Positions 39,302 through 47,561 of a DNA stretch of 64,000 nt are shown here, in pieces. Every line of letters starts with the position of its first letter. The first letter of the stretch is position 1. The stretch lies in assembly GCF_009856295.1 (NCBI RefSeq), contig NZ_WMEU01000004.1, positions 424,725 to 488,724 on the forward strand, given 5' to 3'. The position numbers and the translations under genes were made by a program. This DNA is from Pontibacillus yanchengensis (GTDB taxonomy: Bacteria > Bacillota > Bacilli > Bacillales > BH030062). Under the pieces are notes generated by a model that saw nothing but the letters and a program-made list of their open reading frames with translations, ran no database searches and had not been told where the DNA came from.

Positions 39302-39334
39302 AAAAAAGCATACAGAGTCTCCTCTGTATGCTTT
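39302..39334 (-). terminator. Terminator of ohr (minus strand)
   Basis: AAAGCATACAGAG (39305-39317) pairs perfectly with 39322-39334; on the minus strand the stem is followed by a T-run. Confidence 0.9.
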
Positions 39335-39367
39335 ACCTACAAGTTGTATGATCTTGGTGATAGCTGT

Positions 39368-39787
39368 TTAAACTACTTTTGCTTCGTACGTTACTTCAAT
39401 ATTACCTTCAGTAGCTTTGGAATAAGGGCATACGTTTCGTGCTTTTTCCACAAGCTCGTCTGCTTTGGCTTGGTCAACGCCCTTCATTTCTGCTGTTAAG
39501 TGAACAGCTAGTTTAAAGCCTTCTGGATTGTCTTTCCCAATATGAACTTGGGATGTAATAGTAGATTCAATGTTCTCGCCGTTTTGGTCCGCTACTAGGT
39601 TTAGCGCTCCATCAAAGCATGCGGAGAATCCACTTGCGAAAAGTTGTTCAGGGTTTGTGCCATTGCCTCCTGAACCTCCTAATTCTTGTGGTACGGAAAG
39701 GTTAAGGTCGACTTTATTATCTGAAGTTGATACGTTCCCTTCACGACCACCTTGTGCTGTTGCTTGTGCAGTATAAAGTGCTTTCAT
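39368..39787 (-). CDS. ohr: Organic hydroperoxide resistance protein (Ohr)
   Basis: A 139-residue thiol peroxidase of the Ohr/OsmC fold, reducing organic hydroperoxides with lipoyl-type thiols. The two redox cysteines are in FSACFDGALN and ARNVCPYSKAT; QGGREG near the N-terminus with its arginine is also typical. ATG at 39787 follows GAAGGAGGCT. It has been inserted between the ywlA/B position and ywlC compared with B. subtilis. No clear OhrR box (TACAATT-type palindrome) is visible upstream, so its regulation is open. Confidence 0.95.
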   Translation of the reverse strand: MKALYTAQATAQGGREGNVSTSDNKVDLNLSVPQELGGSGGNGTNPEQLFASGFSACFDGALNLVADQNGENIESTITSQVHIGKDNPEGFKLAVHLTAEMKGVDQAKADELVEKARNVCPYSKATEGNIEVTYEAKVV

Positions 39788-39911
39788 GATTTGTAGCCTC
39801 CTTCACTGTAATTAAGCTCACATTCATTTGTTTACCCACATGTTGTGAAAAATACGCATCATTTTTTCTATGGATATGTTGAAAAGGTAAGATATGGGCG
39901 TGTTCCTATAC

Positions 39912-39941
39912 TTGAAGTTCGGGATAGATAAGGTTCATAAT
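39912..39941 (+). promoter_or_regulatory. ywlC promoter
   Basis: TTGAAG (39912-39917), 18-bp spacer, CATAAT (39936-39941), 34 bp ahead of the ywlC ATG. Confidence 0.6.
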
Positions 39942-39975
39942 GAAGTATAGATTGTGAAGAAAGGGTGCTCTACAG

Positions 39976-41022
39976 ATGGGTACATACGAAACGAAATTTT
40001 GGAACGTAGATGAACATCATATGGATCATAGCAATGAATATATTCTAGAAGCGGCTTCTCTTCTTAAGAAGCAGGAAGTTGTCGCATTTCCTACCGAGAC
40101 CGTTTATGGGCTAGGAGCAGACGCGACGAGTGAAACGGCTGTCGAACGGATTTTTGCAGCAAAAGGTCGCCCTGCTGATAATTCGCTTATTGTCCATTTA
40201 GCAAATAAAGAGCAAATCAAAGAAGTAGTAGAGGAAATTCCAGATCTTGCGCACCCGCTTATTGAGCGTTTTTTACCGGGGCCTTTGACGCTTATTTTCA
40301 AAAGTAATGGGAGTTGTGCTCGTAATGTGACAGCTGGTTTACCCACTGTAGCGGTGCGCATTCCCGATCATCCTGTTGCCAAAGCACTACTGGAGGCTTG
40401 TGGGCTTCCGTTAGCAGCACCAAGTGCCAACAGGTCAGGGCGACCAAGTCCTACATCTGCTCAACATGTGTATAAAGATTTGTATGGTCGTGTGGCAGGA
40501 ATTGTGGATGGAGGTGCGACAGGCGTTGGTCTCGAATCGACTGTCCTCGATTGTACGGGGGAAGTACCGGTCATTCTTCGTCCTGGTGGTGTGACGAAGC
40601 AAGATCTTGAGGCTGTCATAGGAGATGTGGAAGTAGATTCAGCTTTGGATAATGATCAAAGTCAGCCTAAATCTCCTGGGATGAAATATACACATTATGC
40701 CCCTGAAGCCCCGCTATGGCTAATTGAAGGAAATCTTTCCTTCTTTCAACATCAAATTGATGAACAACAGCGAAATGGGAAAAGAGTGGGTGTGATAGCT
40801 AGCGAGGAGCATGCCTCCTCACTATCAGCCGATCAAGTTCAAACGTGTGGGTCCATGCAGGATCTACGCCAAGTAGCTGAACAACTGTATCACTCCTTGC
40901 GTGTATTTGATCCAGAAAAAATTGATGTGATTCTATGCGAGACTTTTCCGAAAGAAGGCATGGGTGAGGCGGTAATGAACCGTTTATCCAAAGCTGCTAC
41001 ACAAAAAATTAGTCAACCTTAA
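39976..41022 (+). CDS. ywlC: L-threonylcarbamoyladenylate synthase (Sua5/YwlC)
   Basis: A 348-residue enzyme making threonylcarbamoyl-AMP from threonine, bicarbonate and ATP, the precursor for t6A37 in ANN-decoding tRNAs. The YrdC domain covers residues 1-220 (VAFPTETVYGLGADATS, KGRPADNSLIVHLA, LAAPSANRSGRPSPT, STVLDCTG); a C-terminal Sua5 domain (SPGMKYTHYAPEAPLW) makes it the long form, as in B. subtilis. ATG after AAAGGGTG. It has its own promoter. Confidence 0.95.
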   Translation: MGTYETKFWNVDEHHMDHSNEYILEAASLLKKQEVVAFPTETVYGLGADATSETAVERIFAAKGRPADNSLIVHLANKEQIKEVVEEIPDLAHPLIERFLPGPLTLIFKSNGSCARNVTAGLPTVAVRIPDHPVAKALLEACGLPLAAPSANRSGRPSPTSAQHVYKDLYGRVAGIVDGGATGVGLESTVLDCTGEVPVILRPGGVTKQDLEAVIGDVEVDSALDNDQSQPKSPGMKYTHYAPEAPLWLIEGNLSFFQHQIDEQQRNGKRVGVIASEEHASSLSADQVQTCGSMQDLRQVAEQLYHSLRVFDPEKIDVILCETFPKEGMGEAVMNRLSKAATQKISQP

Positions 41023-41091
41023 CGAAGTGTTCCCTTCTAATTCCAGCTTGGACTGCATAGGATGAATTAGCATGTCCAAGGGGGAGTAGGA

Positions 41092-41649
41092 ATGGGTTCG
41101 ATTCCTTTAGTAGGAGAGATTATTACATTATCCTTAATGGCATTAGCCTTAGGAATGGATGCGTTCTCAGTCGGATTAGGGATGGGGATGATCCCTTTAC
41201 GATTACGTAGAATAGCTATCATTGGGTTTACAGTCGGTATTTTTCATATCATTATGCCATTTTCCGGAATGGTGTTAGGCCGTTTTCTTTCCAACCAATT
41301 AGGCGCCTTCACTACTATGGGAGGCGGAGCCTTATTGATTATTTTAGGCGTGCAAATGTTCAGATCCTCCTTCACAAAGGATGATGAACCTGCTTTAACA
41401 CCAATTGGATTTGGTTTACTTGTATTCGCATTAAGTGTTAGTTTGGATAGTTTCTCGGTTGGACTAAGTTTAGGGATGTTTGGCGTAAGAACAGTATTGA
41501 CGTTGCTATTGTTCGGCACTGCCAGCATGCTGTTAACATGGATAGGCTTGTTATTAGGGCGTAAGGTCCAAGGGTTATTAGGTACATACAGTGAAATGCT
41601 AGGAGGAAGCATCCTTTGTGGGTTTGGTTTACAACTGATCTTTGGGTGA
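41092..41649 (+). CDS. mntP: Manganese efflux pump MntP
   Basis: A 185-residue six-helix membrane protein (B. subtilis YwlD) of the MntP family, exporting excess Mn2+. The two inverted-repeat halves each carry the acidic signature, [11 protein letters not shown] near residue 22 and [11 protein letters not shown] near 122. The ATG follows GGGGGAGTAGG. No yybP-ykoY manganese riboswitch is seen; instead CTTGGAC/GTCCAAG (41047-41053 with 41074-41080) forms a hairpin that ends just before the ribosome site. Confidence 0.92.
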   Translation: MGSIPLVGEIITLSLMALALGMDAFSVGLGMGMIPLRLRRIAIIGFTVGIFHIIMPFSGMVLGRFLSNQLGAFTTMGGGALLIILGVQMFRSSFTKDDEPALTPIGFGLLVFALSVSLDSFSVGLSLGMFGVRTVLTLLLFGTASMLLTWIGLLLGRKVQGLLGTYSEMLGGSILCGFGLQLIFG

Positions 41650-41659
41650 ATACTCGTTA

Positions 41660-41697
41660 AAGAGCTTGGAAATGATTACATTTCCGGGCTCTTTTTT
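41660..41697 (+). terminator. Terminator of mntP
   Basis: AAGAGCTTGGAAAT (from 41660) pairs with ATTTCCGGGCTCTT (41680-41693) with internal mismatch, followed by TTTT. Confidence 0.85.
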
Positions 41698-41922
41698 AAT
41701 GTCTTTTTACACTATTATTGAATGTCTCGTGTTCCGCGCCATTGCAGTAATATTGTTTTTAGGAGTTAATTTTTGATTGTTTAACAAAACACAAATAGTG
41801 GTAGGGGTATATTGTGAGGGGTAAGGATATAAATGGAATGAGTGCAAAACAGATAGTATGGAAAGCTTGAAGAAGAAAAGGAAATGCTCGATAAGCTTGA
41901 TGTAGAGCGAGGTGCTAAATCC

Positions 41923-42699
41923 ATGGATATTGCATTTTTACTAACGATTTTTGTCATTGGACTCATTGGATCCTTCGTGTCTGGTTTAGTAGGCATTGGA
42001 GGAGCGATAGTGAATTATCCTATGTTGTTGTACATCCCACCATTACTAGGTTTTGATGGGTTTAGTGCTCATACTGCAGCAGGTGTTGTAGCAGTCCAGG
42101 TTCTTATTGCTTCGTTTGGAGGAGTTCTTGGATACCGTAAAGGGAACTATCTTCATAAACCACTCATTTTTACCATGGGCGTAGCTGTGCTTGTTGGTAG
42201 TTTAATTGGTGGTTTTGGAGCAACGTATTTATCAGAACAGACAATTAATTTTGTCTATGGAATGTTAGCACTTATTGCTGTGGTGATGATGTTTGTGCCA
42301 ACTAGTGATGAAGCTACTAGCATAGAGAACATTACTTTTTCGAAGCCAATTGCAGCGGTATCAGCATTTGTGGTAGGCATCGGAGCAGGGATTGTAGGTG
42401 CAGGAGGCGCATTTTTACTTGTCCCTATTATGTTGGTCTTATTGCATATACCAACTAGGATAACCATAGCTTCATCATTGGCTATTACCTTCATCTCCTC
42501 GATTGGTGCCGTTACAGGAAAACTATTTTCTGGAGATGTTCCGCTCCTGCCAGCATTGGTAATAGCTGTAGCGAGTATCATTACCTCACAATTAGGTGCG
42601 AAAGCCGGTAAAACCGTAAATACGAAGGTATTGCAAATCATTTTAGCTGTATTAATTATAGGTACTGCGATTAAAGTATGGACAGATATTTTATTCTAA
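41923..42699 (+). CDS. TauE/SafE family sulfite/sulfonate exporter
   Basis: A 258-residue membrane protein with about eight helices in two repeated halves: SGLVGIGGAIVNYPMLLY near the start and GIGAGIVGAGGAFLLVPIM in the second half, the TauE/SafE signature. The family moves sulfite, sulfoacetate or other small organic anions outward. The ATG at 41923 follows GCGAGGTG; the upstream extension from 41884 is charged and unconserved. The neighbour downstream is a sulfur-metabolism fusion enzyme producing sulfite, so export of sulfite is a reasonable guess, although a 294-bp repeat-filled gap separates them. Confidence 0.88.
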   Translation: MDIAFLLTIFVIGLIGSFVSGLVGIGGAIVNYPMLLYIPPLLGFDGFSAHTAAGVVAVQVLIASFGGVLGYRKGNYLHKPLIFTMGVAVLVGSLIGGFGATYLSEQTINFVYGMLALIAVVMMFVPTSDEATSIENITFSKPIAAVSAFVVGIGAGIVGAGGAFLLVPIMLVLLHIPTRITIASSLAITFISSIGAVTGKLFSGDVPLLPALVIAVASIITSQLGAKAGKTVNTKVLQIILAVLIIGTAIKVWTDILF

Positions 42700-42750
42700 T
42701 CTAGGAAATTATAAAATTGTTTGCAGTGCACAACTTAATAAGTTAAAAAG

Positions 42751-42957
42751 GCCACGTCCATATCCAGCGCCCAGCAAATTTCCTGCCCTTCCTTACGATA
42801 AGTCAACATCGGATCGCTACCGCTCTCCGTGTTTCCTTTATCTCATACGGATTCAGGGAAGTTCGGTTAAAATCGCTGCGTCACGCAGCAACATCGAACC
42901 AACCCACGTCCTGTGGACAGCAGTTTGTACGTCGCTAGACGGGCGTTTGCGCCTTTC
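42751..42957. repeat. Palindromic intergenic element, long form
   Basis: Starts GGCCACGTCCATATCCAGCG, ends TCGCTAGACGGGCGTTTGCG. It carries the optional internal segment from about 42851 with the perfect hairpin GCTGCG-TCA-CGCAGC at 42875-42889. It occupies most of the gap before the persulfide dioxygenase gene. Confidence 0.78.
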
Positions 42958-42993
42958 TTTATTAAAAATCTTTAGATTAATGGAGGTATTAAC

Positions 42994-44118
42994 ATGGCAT
43001 TACAACCGTTAACAGTTAAAGAATTAGCACAAAAGATTCTAGCAGGAGAAGAAGTGTTTATACTTGATATTCGAAAAGAAGAGGACTATAGTGATTGGGC
43101 TATCCAAGGGCGTAACGTACGTAGTTTAAATGTTCCTTATAAGCAACTGGAAAATGGCGTAGAAGACGTGAAGGAACAACTTCCAGAAGATAAGAATATC
43201 TATGTCGTTTGTGCGAAAGGCATTTCATCGCAAAAAGCCGTTACAATGCTTGAAGAAGCAGGAGTCCAAAACATCACTCACCTTGAAGGTGGAATGACAG
43301 CTTGGAGTGAGCACCTTGAACCGATGAAAATTGGTGATTTAACCAATGGTGGTGAACTCTATCAATTTATACGAATCGGTAAAGGATGTCTGTCCTATAT
43401 GGTCATTGCTAATGGCGAAGCAGCGGTAGTAGATCCCGTGCGTATGATTGATACGTACAAGCAATTTGCCAGCGATAAAAATGTAGAGATTAAATATGTA
43501 CTAGACACTCATCTCCACGCAGATCATATTTCAGGTGGTAAAACATTAGCGGATCAAACAAACGCAGCCTATTACTTCCCGCCGAAAGATGATGAAGGAT
43601 TAACATTTGATTATAAAAAGATGGAAAATGGAGCAGAAGTCATTGTGGGAGACGCTGTTAACATCGAAGCTTTCTATTCACCAGGGCATACAAGTGGTAG
43701 TACAAGCTATATCGTCGATCAAACGTACTTGATGACAGGAGATATCTTGTTCGTTGAATCCATCGGTCGTCCTGATTTAGCTGGGAAAGCAGAAGATTGG
43801 GTCGATGATTTACGCGAAACCCTCTATGAACGATATCAAAAAGTTGAACAAGACCTCATTGTCCTTCCAGCCCATTTCGGAAAAATGGAAGAAATCAATG
43901 AAGACGGTACCGTTCATGCCAAATTAAATGAACTTTATCAAAAAAATGATCGACTAAATGTACAAGATGAACAAGAGTTCAAACATCTTGTTACAGATAA
44001 TCTTCCACCACAACCAAACAGTCACGACGAAATTCGCAAAACCAATATGGGGCAAAAGAATCCTGATCAAGATGAACGCCGCGAAATGGAAGTAGGTCCA
44101 AATCGCTGCGCAGTTTAA
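42994..44118 (+). CDS. Rhodanese / persulfide dioxygenase-type MBL fusion protein
   Basis: A 374-residue two-domain sulfur enzyme. The N-terminal rhodanese domain (1-105) has FILDIRKEEDYSDWAIQGR and the active cysteine in VVCAKGISSQKA. The metallo-beta-lactamase domain (about 115-330) has the metal motif THLHADHISGG, SPGHTSGSTS, MTGDILFVESIGRPDL and LPAHFG, as in ETHE1-like persulfide dioxygenases, which oxidise persulfide to sulfite. The tail ends GPNRCAV with another cysteine. In staphylococcal CstB the order is reversed (MBL first). ATG follows TGGAGG. Likely partner: the sulfite-type exporter upstream. Confidence 0.9.
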   Translation: MALQPLTVKELAQKILAGEEVFILDIRKEEDYSDWAIQGRNVRSLNVPYKQLENGVEDVKEQLPEDKNIYVVCAKGISSQKAVTMLEEAGVQNITHLEGGMTAWSEHLEPMKIGDLTNGGELYQFIRIGKGCLSYMVIANGEAAVVDPVRMIDTYKQFASDKNVEIKYVLDTHLHADHISGGKTLADQTNAAYYFPPKDDEGLTFDYKKMENGAEVIVGDAVNIEAFYSPGHTSGSTSYIVDQTYLMTGDILFVESIGRPDLAGKAEDWVDDLRETLYERYQKVEQDLIVLPAHFGKMEEINEDGTVHAKLNELYQKNDRLNVQDEQEFKHLVTDNLPPQPNSHDEIRKTNMGQKNPDQDERREMEVGPNRCAV

Positions 44119-44150
44119 GCGAATAGTTAAGATGATTATTGTAAGTGGAG

Positions 44151-44180
44151 AGCCAGGGCGTGGAGCCCTGGCTTTATTTG
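44151..44180 (+). terminator. Terminator of the rhodanese-MBL gene
   Basis: AGCCAGGGC (44151-44159) pairs perfectly with GCCCTGGCT (44165-44173), followed by TTATTT. Confidence 0.85.
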
Positions 44181-44207
44181 TATGGGAGTGGGGGGGATGG
44201 AGCGGGA

Positions 44208-44338
44208 GGTCGCTCCTGATTTCGAAATGCTGCCACGGACGGGGCGGTCGCTCCTATATTAGAAATCTCGCTCCTGATTTTCATGAGTTGCTCCTATTTT
44301 TCATTTCTTGCTCGGAAAGCAGGGAAAGTCGCTCCAGA
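44208..44338. repeat. GGAGCGA-type phased tract (minus orientation)
   Basis: TCGCTCC words with TCGC or TTGC at 44210, 44248, 44268, 44288, 44308 and 44329, i.e. 20 or 21 bp apart after a double step. Read on the minus strand it runs in parallel with 50741-50947 for more than 100 bp, so the two tracts are diverged copies in opposite orientation. Confidence 0.75.
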
Positions 44339-44347
44339 GCTATTCTA

Positions 44348-44396
44348 TCTAGGCCTCTGTCTGGGCCAAAGGCTTGACACTCGGCAGGTTTTCTTT
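44348..44396 (+). repeat. 49-bp dispersed repeat ahead of ywlE
   Basis: Second copy of the sequence at 21267-21315 (40 of 49 identical). Here the hairpin is imperfect (CTTGAC/GGCAGG). It ends directly at the extended -10 promoter of ywlE. Confidence 0.6.
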
Positions 44397-44405
44397 GTGT
44401 TATAA
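44397..44405 (+). promoter_or_regulatory. Extended -10 promoter of ywlE
   Basis: TGTTATAAT: perfect -10 TATAAT (44400-44405) with TGn before it. A TTGACA lies at 44373-44378, but 21 bp away, too far for normal use. Confidence 0.6.
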
Positions 44406-44438
44406 TAAGAGCTGAAGGATAATTTCGGAGGGTCTGAC

Positions 44439-45053
44439 ATGAAGAAGATACTATTTGTTTGCACAGGGAATACATGCCGTAGTCCTATGGCAGAAGCATT
44501 ACTGAAGGAAAAACATCCTGAGGTTGAAGTGAAGTCCGCCGGCTTATTTGCTCATAAAGGAGCTCGTCTGTCCAAAGGATCTGAAGATGTATTAAAAGCA
44601 CGTGGGATAGATGTCAATCATGCCTCTCAACCTATTTCGCCAGAGGTCATGAGGTGGGCTGATTTAACCTTAACGATGACGAAGGAGCACAAGCAGCGGC
44701 TAATAATGGAGTATCCTAATTATGAGCCTTTTATTTTTACGTTGAAAGAATACGTTATAAATAATGAAGAGGATCAATGGGAACAACTAAAGCAAGCTTA
44801 CTCGACGCTGGAGGATAAAAAGGCTGTATTCCTACAAAAAAATGCGAATAAATACGAAGACCAGCAAGCTATGGAAAAAGCATTACATGATCATTTAAAA
44901 GAAGAAATCGAACTCATAAAAGAAATAGAGGCCAACCAACCCAATATCGATATTTCTGACCCCTTTGGCGGGGAGTTATCCGTCTATGAACAAACGCTAT
45001 TAGAAATTGAAAAACATATTGAACTTCTTATCAAAAAGATAGACAATAAGTGA
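44439..45053 (+). CDS. ywlE: Protein arginine phosphatase YwlE, with an insertion
   Basis: A low-molecular-weight phosphatase that removes phosphate from phospho-arginine set by McsB. The active loop is Cys8-TGNTC-Arg14 with the Thr9 that marks arginine specificity; the general acid is Asp174 in ISDPFGG. The protein has 204 residues against about 150 in B. subtilis. The extra 50-odd residues lie at about 107-165, between LKEYV and DISDPFGG, and are charged and helical (DQWEQLKQAYSTLEDKKAVF..., many K and E). They would sit near the active site. ATG after TCGGAGGG. Confidence 0.9.
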   Translation: MKKILFVCTGNTCRSPMAEALLKEKHPEVEVKSAGLFAHKGARLSKGSEDVLKARGIDVNHASQPISPEVMRWADLTLTMTKEHKQRLIMEYPNYEPFIFTLKEYVINNEEDQWEQLKQAYSTLEDKKAVFLQKNANKYEDQQAMEKALHDHLKEEIELIKEIEANQPNIDISDPFGGELSVYEQTLLEIEKHIELLIKKIDNK

Positions 45054-45090
45054 AGATAAGAATATGAAAAGCTATTGGGGGAAGTAGAAG

Positions 45091-46380
45091 GTGAAGAAGA
45101 GGTATCGATTTAGTCTCCGTCTTAAATTAGTGTTGTTTATCTCTATTTTGGCGGTGATTACATACTCGACAAGCGCTTTGTTTATTTATGTGCTTTATGA
45201 TTGGATTCAACAACACATAGGTCTCCCTGAAATGACGTTTACGATTATTACGTTAGGATTGGGAGTGCTTTGGTCAGGCATCTTAGCTTATTTTGCAGCC
45301 GGTTTTATAACGAAGCCATTGCATCAATTAGAAACAGCTGCAGCCCTAGCAGCCGAGGGACAAATTAGTGACGAGGTGTTTGTTTCAAAATCAGATGATG
45401 AAATTCGTTCATTAGGGACGGCCTTCGAAACGATGATGGCGAATTTACGAGATATGGTACATAACATTGATCAAAATTTTGAAGAAACAAATCAGTCCGT
45501 AACAGACATTAAGCGAGCAGCAGACAAGGCATCTCAGCAAGCGCAACTGATCGGCGATACCATTCAAGAAATCTCGCAAGGAGCCGAGACCTCTTCCATC
45601 GCAATTCAAAATACGGCAGAATCAATTGATGAATCCACGCAACTTGCTACTCAAGTTCAAGAAAAGGCGCAACATTCTCATCAGTTATCCAACCATATGC
45701 TGTCGACACTAGAAGACGGGAAAAAGACGATTCATTCGTTGGTTTCTGGTATTCAAAACATATCCAAAGAACAAGAGGTATCCTTAGAAGCCGTTGAACG
45801 CTTAGAAACAAATGCTAAAAAAGTAGAAGATATTATTTCTCTTGTTGGAGATATTGCAGAACAAACGAATTTGTTAGCTTTGAATGCATCCATTGAAGCG
45901 GCGCGTGCCGGGGAACAAGGAAAAGGGTTTGCAGTGGTAGCAGAAGAAGTGAGAAAATTAGCAGATGAGAGTGCGAAAGCTGTACAAGGTATTTCAGACT
46001 TGATTACAAATATGCAGACAGACGTAACTAACGTCGTAAGTCAAATTAAAGAGCAAGTCCAATTTGCTAGAACAGAAGCGGACAAAGGGGAAGAAACCAA
46101 TCAGGCGATTGCTACCATGTCCACCTCAGTGAACGAAATGGCGACATCCGTCACCGAAATTACAAGCTTAGTCGATCATCAGCTGAGCTTGCTGCAGGCC
46201 ACATCTCAGCAATCGCAGGAAGTATCCGCTATTGCAGAAGAAACATCAGCAGGTACTCAACAAGTGAACGCATCTGTACAAGAACAAGCAAATGTAATCA
46301 AAGAAATTGATCGAATTTCATATGAACTCTCTGATCAAGCGCAAAAACTAAAGCAACATATCCATCGCTTTAGTATTTAA
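45091..46380 (+). CDS. Methyl-accepting chemotaxis protein with minimal sensor
   Basis: A 429-residue chemoreceptor. Two membrane helices (about 10-33 and 49-71) enclose only some 15 residues outside, so there is no real extracellular ligand domain. A HAMP domain follows ([20 protein letters not shown]) and then a long signalling domain with the conserved hairpin tip [20 protein letters not shown] and [15 protein letters not shown]. It may sense membrane state, a partner protein or a cytoplasmic cue. The start is GTG at 45091 behind GGGGGAAG. It sits between ywlE and rpiB, which are adjacent in B. subtilis. No SigD promoter is seen. Confidence 0.92.
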   Translation: MKKRYRFSLRLKLVLFISILAVITYSTSALFIYVLYDWIQQHIGLPEMTFTIITLGLGVLWSGILAYFAAGFITKPLHQLETAAALAAEGQISDEVFVSKSDDEIRSLGTAFETMMANLRDMVHNIDQNFEETNQSVTDIKRAADKASQQAQLIGDTIQEISQGAETSSIAIQNTAESIDESTQLATQVQEKAQHSHQLSNHMLSTLEDGKKTIHSLVSGIQNISKEQEVSLEAVERLETNAKKVEDIISLVGDIAEQTNLLALNASIEAARAGEQGKGFAVVAEEVRKLADESAKAVQGISDLITNMQTDVTNVVSQIKEQVQFARTEADKGEETNQAIATMSTSVNEMATSVTEITSLVDHQLSLLQATSQQSQEVSAIAEETSAGTQQVNASVQEQANVIKEIDRISYELSDQAQKLKQHIHRFSI

Positions 46381-46405
46381 AGAATAAAGAAGAGGTGAAA
46401 AAGTC

Positions 46406-46843
46406 ATGAAAGTGATTTTAGCGTCAGACCATGGTGGAGTAAATATTCGTAAAGAAGTAGCAGAAGTATTGGAAGAAATGAATATTTCCTATGAGGATAT
46501 TGGCTGTGATTGTGAAGGTTCTGTCGATTATCCAGACTACGCTATTCCAGCTGCAGAACGTGTAGCGAGTGGCGAGTTTGATAGAGGAATTTTAATTTGC
46601 GGAACAGGTATTGGTATGTCCATTTCCGCGAACAAAGTAAAAGGCATACGTTGTGCACTCGTTCATGATGTATTTACTGCAAAAGTAACAAGAGAGCATA
46701 ACGATTCCAACGTGCTAACAATGGGAGAACGTGTCATTGGCCCAGGGCTTGCGCGTGAGATTGCAAAAACATGGCTAGAAGCTGAATTTGAAGGTGGTCG
46801 CCACGCAAATCGTGTTGGCAAAATCACCGAATATGAAGCATAA
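46406..46843 (+). CDS. rpiB: Ribose 5-phosphate isomerase B
   Basis: A 145-residue RpiB/LacAB-family isomerase (B. subtilis YwlF) of the pentose phosphate pathway. The start MKVILASDHGGVNIRKEV, the active cysteine in ILICGTGIGMSISANKVKGIRCAL, and the histidine/Asn pair in REHNDSNVLTMGERVIG are clear. The ATG follows AAGAGGTG, 25 bp after the chemoreceptor stop, so the two are probably co-transcribed. Confidence 0.95.
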   Translation: MKVILASDHGGVNIRKEVAEVLEEMNISYEDIGCDCEGSVDYPDYAIPAAERVASGEFDRGILICGTGIGMSISANKVKGIRCALVHDVFTAKVTREHNDSNVLTMGERVIGPGLAREIAKTWLEAEFEGGRHANRVGKITEYEA

Positions 46844-46865
46844 TAGCAGTAATGAGTAAATGGAT

Positions 46866-46907
46866 AAAAGGAGGAGGAACATGCGCTGTAATCTTCTCCT
46901 TTTTTTA
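46866..46907 (+). terminator. Terminator of rpiB
   Basis: AAAAGGAGGAG (46866-46876) pairs with CTTCTCCTTTT (46893-46903), followed by TTTT. The 5' arm looks like a ribosome site before a nine-codon frame, which I take as coincidence. Confidence 0.75.
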
Positions 46908-46952
46908 TAAGTGGTTTCGATGAAACATTTTTGCAAAGGAGGATGGTCCATT

Positions 46953-47525
46953 TTGACTTTGGAAAATATTCAACAGCATTGTAAGGCCATCGTCGACGAG
47001 TGGATTGAGGGAAATCGTTTAGCAAAGGGAAAACTTTTTGTTATAGGATGTTCAACGAGTGAAATAGCCGGTGAACGGATTGGAACCTCAGGAAGCGAAG
47101 AAATTGCTGAGATTTTGTTCAAGGAACTATCTCGATTAAAAGAAGCAACAGGTGTTCAGTTAGCATTCCAAGGTTGTGAGCATATTAATCGCACACTTGT
47201 TGTGGAACAAGAAGTAGCCGAGCGATGCCAGCTTGAAGTGGTATCTGTTATTCCAGTTCGAAAAGCAGGCGGTTCTATGGCAGCATATGCCTACCAACAC
47301 TTTGCGAATCCAGTCGTCGTGGAAGCTATTCGTGCCGACGCAGGAATCGACATAGGAGATACCTTTATTGGAATGCATTTAAAACATGTAGCCGTACCTG
47401 TTCGATTATCCCAAAAAACTCTTGGTCATGCGCATGTTACATCAGCGACGACCCGTCCAAAGTTAATCGGAGGAGAACGAGCAGTGTATGACAATAAACA
47501 AGCAAAATCCGTGACCTGTGAGTAA
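46953..47525 (+). CDS. ywlG: TIGR01440/DUF436 family protein YwlG
   Basis: A 190-residue conserved Firmicute protein of unknown function. Family marks are FVIGCSTSEIAGERIGT, LAFQGCEHINRTLVVE and DIGDTFIGMHLKHVAVPVR. The frame is open from 46911, but the ribosome site GGAGG at 46938-46942 and homology favour the TTG at 46953. It always lies beside glyA; a role linked to serine-glycine metabolism has been guessed only from that. Confidence 0.9.
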   Translation: MTLENIQQHCKAIVDEWIEGNRLAKGKLFVIGCSTSEIAGERIGTSGSEEIAEILFKELSRLKEATGVQLAFQGCEHINRTLVVEQEVAERCQLEVVSVIPVRKAGGSMAAYAYQHFANPVVVEAIRADAGIDIGDTFIGMHLKHVAVPVRLSQKTLGHAHVTSATTRPKLIGGERAVYDNKQAKSVTCE

Positions 47526-47561
47526 TAGGATGCGGCAATGATTGTAAAGGGGGAGCCAAAA

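Noticed and set aside
39132..39499. Plus-strand frames of 79 and 101 codons
   Set aside because: They cover the palindromic element and the antisense of ohr; ohr is clearly the real gene.
41029..41091. Manganese riboswitch (yybP-ykoY) before mntP
   Set aside because: The gap is too short and lacks the conserved riboswitch sequence.
44373..44405. TTGACA as -35 of the ywlE promoter
   Set aside because: The spacer to TATAAT is 21 bp; the extended -10 explains the promoter better.
46874..46912. Nine-codon leader peptide with a strong ribosome site after rpiB
   Set aside because: The sequence is the terminator stem; the apparent start signal is a by-product of its purine-rich arm.
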